Below, piece after piece: positions 1 to 6,124 of a stretch of 8,438 bases of DNA. Made by a program: the position numbers and the translations under genes. The notes below the pieces were generated by a model. That model was not told where the DNA came from. It saw nothing but the letters and a program-made list of their open reading frames with translations, and did not search any database. The DNA lies in the NCBI GenBank assembly GCA_964558455.1, contig CAZLEE010000191.1:1-8438 (forward strand), written 5' to 3'. Origin of the DNA: DASRLE01 sp964558455 (GTDB lineage: Bacteria; Verrucomicrobiota; Verrucomicrobiia; Limisphaerales; Palsa-1400). The number at the start of each line of letters is the position of its first letter. Position 1 is the first letter of the stretch.

Positions 1-204
1 GTGGTCATTGAGTTGGATGGAGCGCAACATTTTGCCGACGCCGACGCGTATCGGCGGGACCGGCGGAAGGATGCCCTCCTGCAACAAAATGGATATTTTG
101 TATTGCGATTCTTGACGGAAGACGCCGGCAAGCGCCTCGATCAAGTTCTGGATGCCATTCTGGCTGCTCTCATTCATCGTGAGAATCGCCCGAGAGCCGG
201 GTAA
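1..204 (+). CDS. DUF559-type endonuclease-like protein, 3' part only
   Basis: The 5' end lies outside the window, so the GTG at position 1 is probably an internal Val codon rather than the start. The visible 67 residues read VVIELDGAQH, then an Arg/Asp-rich stretch (YRRDRRKDALL), then NGYFVLRFL, then an amphipathic helix (LDQVLDAILAAL). This is the C-terminal half of the DUF559 / Vsr-like restriction-endonuclease fold. The acidic core strand (IELDG..H), the R..D.L...GY.VLRF strand and the closing helix are all in order. Proteins of this family are small, about 110-130 residues, often solitary, and of uncertain cellular role; nuclease activity is inferred from the fold. The stop TAA is at 202-204. 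The last 35 bases run antisense to the degraded ATPase fragment at 170-436. The family call is fairly firm; the function is not. Confidence 0.72.
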   Translation: MVIELDGAQHFADADAYRRDRRKDALLQQNGYFVLRFLTEDAGKRLDQVLDAILAALIHRENRPRAG

Positions 205-436
205 TTCTATTCCAACGTTTGCCCAACGCATTGGCCATGGCCTGCAAACCGGCGATGAAGCCGTTAGGGTCGCGCTTGGCCGCTGCCAACACGCCGGGAT
301 CATCGAACGTCAAATACTGCCGGCCATGCCCGGTCAATTCCGCCGATTGCACCAAAGTGCTCTTGCCGGTTTGTCGGGCGCCGTTGACCAGGACTACCGG
401 CGTGTCCGCCAAGGCTTGGAGAATCTGTTCTTGATT
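170..436 (-). pseudogene. Fragment of a DUF4143-type AAA ATPase (Walker A region only)
   Basis: Reading on the minus strand from 436, the frame gives NQEQILQALADTPVVLVNGA, followed by RQTGKSTLVQ (Walker A, GARQTGKST) and then LTFDDPGVLAAAKRDPNGFI. This matches the first 70 or so residues of the ATP-binding proteins that carry a C-terminal DUF4143 domain; full members are about 380-450 residues. Homology appears to stop near position 243, where the family would continue into the Walker B segment (VILDEVQ-like). Here an unrelated tail runs to a stop at 170-172. Upstream the frame is closed by TAA at 437-439, and no ATG lies between that stop and the Walker A motif; only a TTG at 410-412 is available. 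With no start region, no Walker B and no DUF4143 domain, I read this as a dead remnant. It is joined directly to the GH89 remnant on one side and overlaps the DUF559 gene on the other. Confidence 0.72.
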
Positions 437-798
437 TTAGTCGTCCTCTGAATTTTCCCCGTTGGCAGCGGCAGCCTGGCCGGCGCGTTCACCGCGTCAT
501 CCGCGTACCATGAAACATCCGCCAGCGCGCAGTGCTTCAAATACCAGTTGAACGCGACCGCCTGCGACAGCGGGCTGTCGCCGCGCAACACAATTTTTCC
601 GCCGACCGCTTCGACTTCGAAAATATTTCCGCCAGCCGGAGCGGGTATGGTTTCAATGGCAAAATCCTGCGCATGTCCCGGAGCGATGCGCTCGATGAGC
701 GAGCAAACCGGTCCATTGGGTTGAGCCGCGCGCGCCTGCACAACTTGGAAAAACAGCGCGGCAAATAGTCCGCTTAAAAAAATGTGGCTTAGTTTCAT
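394..798 (-). pseudogene. Truncated alpha-N-acetylglucosaminidase (GH89), signal peptide plus N-terminal domain only
   Basis: The 134-residue frame starts at ATG 798 with a Sec signal peptide (MKLSHIFLSGLFAALFFQVV, cleavage probably after ARA near residue 24). It continues with LIERIAPGHAQDF, IFEVEAVGGKIVLRGDSPLS, AFNWYLKHC and VSWYADD, ending in ARLPLP. This series is the NAGLU N-terminal domain that precedes the TIM barrel in GH89 enzymes; lysosomal NAGLU and its bacterial homologues are about 700 residues or more. The barrel, with its catalytic glutamates, and the C-terminal domain are absent. At about residue 118-122 (positions 433-446) the family sequence gives way to the start of the ATPase fragment in another frame. 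The last dozen residues (KNRFSKPWRTRR) are an out-of-frame reading of that ATPase DNA. An expressed product would be an exported stub without a catalytic site. I see no good Shine-Dalgarno before the ATG. Confidence 0.75.
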
Positions 799-1068
799 GT
801 TGGGTCATCGTGGTGTCCGGGGTCCCCGGCGGTCAAGCCGTTTACGCTCGGGCTTTTCATTGAACGGCAAAGCTCCTGCGGCGGCGCCGCCAAAAGAGCA
901 GCCTTCCTTGGCAAATGGAATCATACCCGGCGCGTGCGGGCCATCCCTGGGGTTGGCAACGCCATATTCTCCAAATTCCTCAACTCCCATGACACTCAAA
1001 TTCTTCCCGTGTCAAAGCGGTTGCGCGCTGGACTAGCCGGCCCGCTTTGGCTACGGTTGGTCTTTCTT
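799..1068. other. Intergenic stretch between the GH89 remnant and ppk1; no gene recognised
   Basis: About 270 bases separate two divergently oriented starts. Short frames here resemble nothing I know. Two GC-rich perfect dyads are visible: CCGGGG-T-CCCCGG at 817-829 and GGCGGCGCCGCC at 880-891. Neither is followed by a T run, so they do not look like intrinsic terminators. The ppk1 promoter should lie in the right half, but I find no convincing -35/-10 pair and no -24/-12 element. The frame of ppk1 stays open leftwards to a GTG at 934, but the translation there is not like Ppk1. Confidence 0.5.
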
Positions 1069-3186
1069 ATGTCCGAGGGCGTCGTCTCTTTTGCGCCGGC
1101 TTGCTTCATTAATCGTGAGTTGAGCTGGCTGGAGTTTAATCAGCGGGTCTTGCACGAGGCCCGGGATGCTTCCAATCCCCTGCTCGAACGCCTGAAGTTT
1201 TTCTGCATCACCGCCTCCAATCTCGACGAATTCTTCGAGGTGCGCATCGCCGGCCTCAAGGAGCAGATCGACACCGGGATCGAAATTCGCGGTTTTGACG
1301 GCCTGACCCCGGCGCAGACCTTGCGCGCCGTGCAGGCCCGCATCGCCCGTCTCGCCCGCGAACAATCCTTTTGCTGGCGGCGGGAATTGGTCCCGGCCCT
1401 GAAGAAACACGGCATTTCCTTTCTCAGTCTGCGCCAACTGGATGCGCCGGACCTGGTCTGGCTTGAAAATTATTTCCGAACCCAGGCCCTGCCCGTCCTG
1501 ACCCCGCTAGCCATCGACCCCGTTCATCCTTTCCCGCAATTGCTCAACAAATCCCTCAACATCATCGTCCAGTTGGAAATGAAAACGGGCCAGGAAACCC
1601 TGCGCCATCTTGCCGTCGTGCAAGTGCCGCGCGTCCTGCCCCCCGTCGTCAAACTCCCGCGCCCCGGTCCGAACGAGGATTACGTTTTTTTGGGCGAGGT
1701 CGTCGGCCATTTCCTGAAGGATTTGTTCCCCGGCACGGCCATCCTCGGCTGCTGGCATTTTCGCGTCACCCGCAACAGCGAACTCTATCTCGACGAACAG
1801 GAGGCGGGCAGCTTGCGCAAGGCGGTCGAAAACGAATTGCACAACCGCCGCAAAGGCGACGCCGTCCGCCTGGAAATTGACCGCGCCTGCCCCAAGGGCA
1901 TCCTGCGCGCCCTCCTAGGCACCCTGCGTTTGACACTATCCGACGTCACCCTGGCTGGCGGCCCTCTCACCCCCGGCCGCCTGATGGCGCTTTACGAAGG
2001 CGGTCGTTGGCGGGATTTGCGCGACCCGCCCTTTCTCGCCCCCGTGCCGGCCGCCTTGCGCGACGAACCGGATATTTTCGCCGCCATCCGCCGCCGGGAC
2101 ATCCTGCTTCATCATCCCTACGAATCATTCGACAAGGTGGTGGAGTTTCTCGAAACCGCCGCGCGCGATCCGGATGTCCTTGCTATCAAGCAAACACTCT
2201 ACCGCACCGGCGGCGACACCCGCATCGTCGGCGCCCTCATGGAAGCCGCCCGGCAGGGCAAGCAGGTCACGGCCGTGGTGGAATTGCGCGCCCGTTTTGA
2301 CGAAGCCAACAACATCCAGTGGAGCCAGCAATTGGAAAAAGCCGGCGTCCATGTCGTCTATGGCCTCGTTGGTTACAAAATCCACTGCAAACTCTGCCTC
2401 ATCGTCCGCCGGGACCGCGACGGCCTTCGCCGCTACGTCCATCTCAGCACCGGAAATTACAACGCCACCACCGCCCGCCTTTACACCGACACCGGGCTGC
2501 TCACCTGCCGGCCGGATATCGGCGAGGATGTCGCCGGCGTTTTCAATCTCATCACCGGCATCGGTCGTTTTGAGGCGGGCAAAAAATTATTATTGTCGCC
2601 GTTCCAATTGCACGACCGCCTCATCCGCCTCATCGGCCGCGAGGCGGAAAATGCCCGGCGCGGACGGCCGGCGCGCATCATCGCCAAGATGAACGCGCTC
2701 TGCGACCGTGAAATCATTGAAGCCCTTTACCGCGCCTCCCAAGCCGGGGTCAAAATCGACCTGCTCGTCCGCGGCATCTGTTGCCTGCGCCCCGGCCGGC
2801 CCGGCCTGAGTGACAATATCACCGTGCGCAGCATCGTGGATCGTTTTCTGGAGCACAGCCGCATTTTCTACTTTGAAAACGACGGCCGGCCGGACATTTT
2901 TTTTGGCAGCGCCGACTGGATGCCCCGCAATTTTTTCCAGCGCATTGAGGCGGTTTTCCCCGTGGAAGATCCCGCCCTGCGCCGCCGGGTCAAAGAGGAA
3001 TTCCTGGGCATCCCGTTGCAGGACGAGGCCAAGGCTTGGCGCCTGCGCCCTGATGGCGACTACGTCCGTCCCCGGCCCAAAAAAAGGCCCCCATTGCGCA
3101 GTCAGATGGAATTCATCAAGCTCGCGCGGGCCGGCTCCGCACCTGTTCCGCGCCGCCGCAAAACGGACGTCCCGTCCCGGTCTTAA
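1069..3186 (+). CDS. ppk1: Polyphosphate kinase (Ppk1)
   Basis: Ppk1 reversibly polymerises the gamma-phosphate of ATP into inorganic polyphosphate through a phosphohistidine intermediate. At 705 residues from ATG 1069 the length is normal (about 690-730). The N-terminal domain opens with FINRELSWLEFNQRVL (13-28) and the SNLDEFFEVR motif (50-59; the Asn is the conserved nucleotide-contact residue). The middle head domain follows, then two PLD-like catalytic domains: DVLAIKQTLYRT (369-380), VVELRARFDE (403-412), KIHCKL with the predicted phosphorylated His439, HLSTGNYNATTARLYTDTGL (458-477), LLVRGICCL, and FLEHSR with His596, the second essential His. Arg379 and Arg409 match the metal- and phosphate-binding arginines. 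The frame extends upstream to GTG 934, but those 45 residues lack family similarity and ATG 1069 starts right before the conserved N-terminus. No clear Shine-Dalgarno is seen. It appears monocistronic, and its stop TAA (3184-3186) overlaps the stop of the convergent regulator. Confidence 0.96.
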   Translation: MSEGVVSFAPACFINRELSWLEFNQRVLHEARDASNPLLERLKFFCITASNLDEFFEVRIAGLKEQIDTGIEIRGFDGLTPAQTLRAVQARIARLAREQSFCWRRELVPALKKHGISFLSLRQLDAPDLVWLENYFRTQALPVLTPLAIDPVHPFPQLLNKSLNIIVQLEMKTGQETLRHLAVVQVPRVLPPVVKLPRPGPNEDYVFLGEVVGHFLKDLFPGTAILGCWHFRVTRNSELYLDEQEAGSLRKAVENELHNRRKGDAVRLEIDRACPKGILRALLGTLRLTLSDVTLAGGPLTPGRLMALYEGGRWRDLRDPPFLAPVPAALRDEPDIFAAIRRRDILLHHPYESFDKVVEFLETAARDPDVLAIKQTLYRTGGDTRIVGALMEAARQGKQVTAVVELRARFDEANNIQWSQQLEKAGVHVVYGLVGYKIHCKLCLIVRRDRDGLRRYVHLSTGNYNATTARLYTDTGLLTCRPDIGEDVAGVFNLITGIGRFEAGKKLLLSPFQLHDRLIRLIGREAENARRGRPARIIAKMNALCDREIIEALYRASQAGVKIDLLVRGICCLRPGRPGLSDNITVRSIVDRFLEHSRIFYFENDGRPDIFFGSADWMPRNFFQRIEAVFPVEDPALRRRVKEEFLGIPLQDEAKAWRLRPDGDYVRPRPKKRPPLRSQMEFIKLARAGSAPVPRRRKTDVPSRS

Positions 3187-4604
3187 TCCGTGTCCGTATC
3201 CGGGCGCAGGCCGAAGCCGGTTAATTTCTCGCGCAAAGTCAGCCGCGAAATGCCCAGCCAGCGCGCCGCCCTGGCCTGGTTGCCGTGGGCCAGATGGATG
3301 GCTTGCGCGAAAAGCTCCCGCTCAATCGCCTCCGTCACCCTGGCGTGAACCCGCTCCATTTCGCCGTTGCGCGCCTTGATCAGGAAATCCGAAATCCACG
3401 CCGCCATCGACGCATCGGAGCCTTCGGCCGACCGCCCCGTTTTGGCCGCGACCTGGCGGGCGTGGTCGAGGGTGATGGTGTATTTGCGTGACAGGAGCAG
3501 GCATTGCCGCACCACATTTTCCAGTTGCCGGATGTTGCCCGGCCACGGTTCCTCGCACAAAAAGGCAATCGCCTCCGGTTGGATCGCCGGGGATTCGACC
3601 CCCAGTTCCGCCCCGTATTTTTGCAGAAAATATTTGATCAGGCTGGGAATATCCTCCGTCCGCTGGCGCAAGGGCGGCAGCAGCACCTGCACCACGTTCA
3701 GCCGGTAAAACAAATCCTCCCGGAACCGCTTCTCCCGCATCGCCGTTTCCAAATCGCAATGGGTCGCGGCGATGACCCGGACGTCGATCTGGATGGTTTC
3801 CTTGCCGCCCAGCCGTTCAATGCATTTTTCCTGCAACACGCGCAGGAATTTCGCCTGCGTGTTCAGGCTCATGTCCCCGATTTCATCCAGAAAAATGGTG
3901 CCCTTGTCCGCCTGTTCAAACCGCCCGATGCGCCGCATCTCCGCCCCGGTGAAGGCCCCGCGTTCGTGTCCGAACAATTCGCTCTCCAGCAGGGTTTCGG
4001 GTATGGCTGCGCAGTTGACAGCGACAAACGCCTCTTCCGCCCGCTCGCTGTGCTGGTAAATGGCCCGGGCGATCAGCTCCTTCCCCGTGCCTGTTTCGCC
4101 CCGCACCAGCACGGTCAGCGGCTTGGCCGCGACGCGTCCGATTTCCTTGTAAATCTCCTGCATGCTCCGGCTGTTGCCGATGATGGCGTCGCGCAGGGTT
4201 TCGCCCGTGCCCAGTTCCACCGGTTCGGACATCAGCCGGCTGCTCGCCACCGCCTTGGCCACCAAATCCAGCAGTTCCTCCATCTCGAACGGCTTGAGCA
4301 AATAATCGTAGGCCCCGAGCTTGGTCGCTTCGATGGCCAGCCCGGTTGTGCCGTGGGCTGTCATCAAGATGATCGGCCAGCGCGGCCGGGCCGTGTGAAT
4401 CTGCCGCACCACTTCCAGCCCGTTCAACCCCGGCAGTTTGAAATCGGTGATGACCAGGTCGAAATGGTTCCGGCGCGCCTCCTCCAGTCCGGTGTCGCCC
4501 CGCGCCATCGCGACCACGTCGTAATCCTCGTCGCGCAACACCCGTTCCAGCGCGGCGGAGGCGCTGGCGTCGTCTTCTATCAATAATATTTTAGGAGCGG
4601 CCAT
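3183..4604 (-). CDS. NtrC-family sigma-54-dependent response regulator
   Basis: This is a cytoplasmic transcription activator of 473 residues from ATG 4604, with all three NtrC-type modules. The receiver domain (about 4-118) has the acidic pair D11/D12, phosphoacceptor D54 in VITDFKLPG, T82 in LMTAHG and K104 in LLKPF. The AAA+ sigma-54 interaction domain (about 140-370) has Walker A GETGTGKE (169-176), the sigma-54 contact loop GAFTGA (216-221), Walker B GTIFLDEIGDM (235-245), the arginine-finger region FREDLFYRLNV, and sensor-2 WPGNIRQLENV. A C-terminal Fis-type helix-turn-helix (about 426-465) carries QARAARWLGISRLTLREKL. A TTG at 4608-4610 would add two residues, but ATG 4604 is preferred. 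The gene overlaps the 3' end of the upstream kinase by 14 bases, which suggests translational coupling and a cognate pair. The divergent efflux operon has a sigma-54 promoter and is the obvious target. The family includes ZraR, AtoC and HydG; I do not assign a specific name. Confidence 0.95.
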   Translation of the reverse strand: MAAPKILLIEDDASASAALERVLRDEDYDVVAMARGDTGLEEARRNHFDLVITDFKLPGLNGLEVVRQIHTARPRWPIILMTAHGTTGLAIEATKLGAYDYLLKPFEMEELLDLVAKAVASSRLMSEPVELGTGETLRDAIIGNSRSMQEIYKEIGRVAAKPLTVLVRGETGTGKELIARAIYQHSERAEEAFVAVNCAAIPETLLESELFGHERGAFTGAEMRRIGRFEQADKGTIFLDEIGDMSLNTQAKFLRVLQEKCIERLGGKETIQIDVRVIAATHCDLETAMREKRFREDLFYRLNVVQVLLPPLRQRTEDIPSLIKYFLQKYGAELGVESPAIQPEAIAFLCEEPWPGNIRQLENVVRQCLLLSRKYTITLDHARQVAAKTGRSAEGSDASMAAWISDFLIKARNGEMERVHARVTEAIERELFAQAIHLAHGNQARAARWLGISRLTLREKLTGFGLRPDTDTD

Positions 4605-5952
4605 TGGCAATGCAGGCGGGAAAAATCACGCCGAATGTTGTGCCGCGATGCGGCTGGGTTTGAAATTCGAGCAATCCCCCGTGCTTCTCCACGATGCGCG
4701 CCGCAATGGAAAGCCCCAATCCCGTTCCCGTGTCTTTCGTGCTGAAGAACGGGTCGAACAATCTCTTTTGCACCTCGGCCGGAATCCCGCGCCCGTTGTC
4801 TTCCGTCTCCAAAATCACCACCGCCCGGTTCTGCCCGCCCAGCCGCGCCTGCCCGCTGCGCGCCCGCAGGACGATCCGCCCGTTCCGCTCGATGCTCTCG
4901 GCCGCATTCTGCACCAGGTTGATCAAGACCTGTTTCAATTGTTGCGGGTCGGCCCGGAATGTCTCATGCGTCTGGATGTCCAGTTTGATCTGGATGCCGG
5001 CCTTCTCAAATTGCGGCGCCATCAAATCCAGCACTTCCCGCAAGGGCTTTTCCCCCGTCATCTCCGCCAGTTTCGGCTCCCCCGGCCGCGCGAATTGCAG
5101 AAAGTCCTGCACGATGCTTTCCAGCCGGTTGATCTCCTCGCCGATGACATGCACGTCCTGGTATTCGGGCGAATTCCTGGCGAAGGAGCGCTGATGGCTG
5201 AACAGCCGCGCCTTGACCGCCGTGAGCGGATTGCGGATTTCATGCGCCACCCCCGCCGCCAGCACGCCGAGCGACGCGAGTTTTTCCTGCCGTTCGATCA
5301 CCGCTTTGCTTTCCACCAGTTTCATGCGCAAGGGCGTTATCATTTCCCGATACACTGTGGTTGACAACAGGGCAAGCGACCCCAGGAGCAGAAACAATGA
5401 CCCAAAAATCACCCAGCGCAACCAGGAAACGGATTTTTGCGACGCCACCAGCGAATCTTCCAGCACCTGGCGGTGGGCGTCTTCCAGTTGATCGCCCAGT
5501 TTCAAGAGCGTTTGCGCCTCTTTTTGGATGCTTTCAATATGAAACGACTTGGCCTCCTGGCCTTGATCCGGGCGGGGAATCCGGTTGGTGGCCGCCGTCA
5601 GAAAAACAGCGTAGGCGCGATCAATCTGGTTCAGCACATCCAACTCCGTGCCGCTCAGGACCGGTTTTTGCGCGTCAATCCATTTGCTCAGGTTTGAACT
5701 TTCATGTTGATAAGTCTCCCAATCGCGCGGATCTTGCTGCAGGTCGTAACGCACCAGGCGGCTGTTCAATTCCAGAATCTCATCCTGCACATGATCCGCG
5801 ATTTCATAACTGCGCAAGTGGCCCGTGCTCAATCGGGTTTGCAACCGGCTGACCTCCCGCCAACTGGCGTAGGCGGCTCCCCCGATCAGGCACGCCAGCA
5901 CCCCGATGGCCAGTCCGAAAGCGGTCAGTCGAAATTTCAAAGCCCGATTCAT
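4591..5952 (-). CDS. Membrane sensor histidine kinase, cognate to the sigma-54 regulator
   Basis: This is an inner-membrane sensor of 453 residues that autophosphorylates on His and passes phosphate to the regulator encoded just downstream. From ATG 5952: transmembrane helix 1 (about 8-29), an extracytoplasmic helical sensor region of roughly 145 residues (30-177), transmembrane helix 2 (about 178-200, WVIFGSLFLLLGSLALL), and a short linker with a HAMP-like start (MITPLRMKLVES). The dimerisation/His box is GVLAAGVAHEIRNPLTAVK with His237. The ATPase domain has N box QVLINLVQNAAES (N345, N349), G1 EDNGRGIP (385-389), F box FDPFFSTKDTG and G2 GTGLGLS. The sensor region has no Cys and only a few scattered His, and looks like a helical bundle of the 4HB type, so its ligand cannot be told. 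The open frame reaches TTG 6019-6021, but ATG 5952 directly precedes the basic N-terminus of helix 1. The His-box style resembles ZraS-type kinases, which also pair with sigma-54 regulators. Confidence 0.94.
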   Translation of the reverse strand: MNRALKFRLTAFGLAIGVLACLIGGAAYASWREVSRLQTRLSTGHLRSYEIADHVQDEILELNSRLVRYDLQQDPRDWETYQHESSNLSKWIDAQKPVLSGTELDVLNQIDRAYAVFLTAATNRIPRPDQGQEAKSFHIESIQKEAQTLLKLGDQLEDAHRQVLEDSLVASQKSVSWLRWVIFGSLFLLLGSLALLSTTVYREMITPLRMKLVESKAVIERQEKLASLGVLAAGVAHEIRNPLTAVKARLFSHQRSFARNSPEYQDVHVIGEEINRLESIVQDFLQFARPGEPKLAEMTGEKPLREVLDLMAPQFEKAGIQIKLDIQTHETFRADPQQLKQVLINLVQNAAESIERNGRIVLRARSGQARLGGQNRAVVILETEDNGRGIPAEVQKRLFDPFFSTKDTGTGLGLSIAARIVEKHGGLLEFQTQPHRGTTFGVIFPACIANGRS

Positions 5953-5965
5953 TGTGGCACGAAAG

Positions 5966-5981
5966 TTACCATTGATGGTAA
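5966..5981. promoter_or_regulatory. Dyad with perfect 7-base arms, candidate enhancer (UAS) for the sigma-54 regulator
   Basis: TTACCAT-TG-ATGGTAA: two perfect 7-base arms with a 2-base centre. Its centre lies about 122 bases upstream of the transcription start predicted from the -24/-12 element at 6070, a usual distance for NtrC-type activator sites that work by DNA looping. It also sits only 13 bases before the kinase ATG on the other strand, so the bound regulator could additionally control its own operon. The symmetry is seen in the sequence; the role is inferred from context. Confidence 0.62.
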
Positions 5982-6025
5982 GACAATGACAAGACAGGCG
6001 AAAACCCGGTGGCCTGGCCAATATC

Positions 6026-6050
6026 CAACCTGCCTATGTACAATAGGTTG
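6026..6050. promoter_or_regulatory. Second, weaker dyad between the enhancer candidate and the promoter
   Basis: Outer arms CAACCT (6026-6031) and AGGTTG (6045-6050) form a 6-base inverted repeat. Nested and slightly off-centre are CCTAT (6033-6037) and ATAGG (6043-6047). The centre lies near -58 relative to the predicted efflux transcription start. It could be a secondary regulator site or a site for another factor. Its half-sites share only the ACC/GGT core with the 5966-5981 dyad, so this call is tentative. Confidence 0.33.
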
Positions 6051-6069
6051 CGCCGTTGACCGGAAACGA

Positions 6070-6086
6070 TGGCATGAACGTTGCTT
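6070..6086 (+). promoter_or_regulatory. Sigma-54 (-24/-12) promoter for the efflux operon
   Basis: TGGCAT-GAACG-TTGCTT matches the sigma-54 consensus TGGCAC-N5-TTGCW at all but one defined base. The invariant GG (6071-6072) and GC (6083-6084) have the required 12-base start-to-start spacing. The predicted transcription start is near 6096, giving a leader of about 29 bases that contains the AGGAG ribosome site at 6109-6113. The neighbouring gene pair encodes a GAFTGA-bearing sigma-54 activator and its kinase, which independently supports this assignment. Confidence 0.82.
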
Positions 6087-6108
6087 AAAGGCTCGCGCGA
6101 TTGGAAAC

Positions 6109-6113
6109 AGGAG
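6109..6113 (+). promoter_or_regulatory. Ribosome binding site that sets the TTG start of the outer-membrane factor gene
   Basis: AGGAG lies 11 bases before TTG 6125. The alternative in-frame TTG at 6101 would place this site inside the gene and leave only about 5 bases of leader after the predicted sigma-54 start. Choosing 6125 also gives a clean Sec signal peptide beginning MVKN. No ATG is available in frame. Confidence 0.66.
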
Positions 6114-6124
6114 AAAAATTTAGA

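Noticed and set aside
817..829. CCGGGG-T-CCCCGG dyad as an operator for the GH89 remnant
   Set aside because: Close to the remnant's start, but nothing ties it to a regulator, and the gene downstream is broken.
880..891. GGCGGCGCCGCC palindrome as a hairpin or terminator
   Set aside because: Low-complexity GC run in GC-rich DNA with no T tract; such palindromes arise readily by chance here.
934..1068. Upstream extension of ppk1 to GTG 934
   Set aside because: The added 45 residues do not resemble a Ppk1 N-terminus, while ATG 1069 leads directly into the conserved start.
3504..4586. A 360-codon open frame on the plus strand opposite the response regulator
   Set aside because: It is the antisense of a gene with clear conserved domains; its translation is rich in Gln, Pro, Arg and His with no recognisable domain, as expected of a GC-rich shadow frame.
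5955..5969. A second sigma-54-like match, TGGCAC-N5-TTAC, on the plus strand
   Set aside because: The -24 half is perfect, but the invariant GC of the -12 half reads AC, and the site sits against the kinase start codon about 170 bases from the efflux gene. The 6070 site is far better placed.
5963..5992. Sigma-70-like pair on the minus strand for the kinase (TTGTCA, 18 bases, TAACTT)
   Set aside because: The -10 hexamer is poor and would leave a leader of only a few bases before ATG 5952. Not strong enough to annotate.
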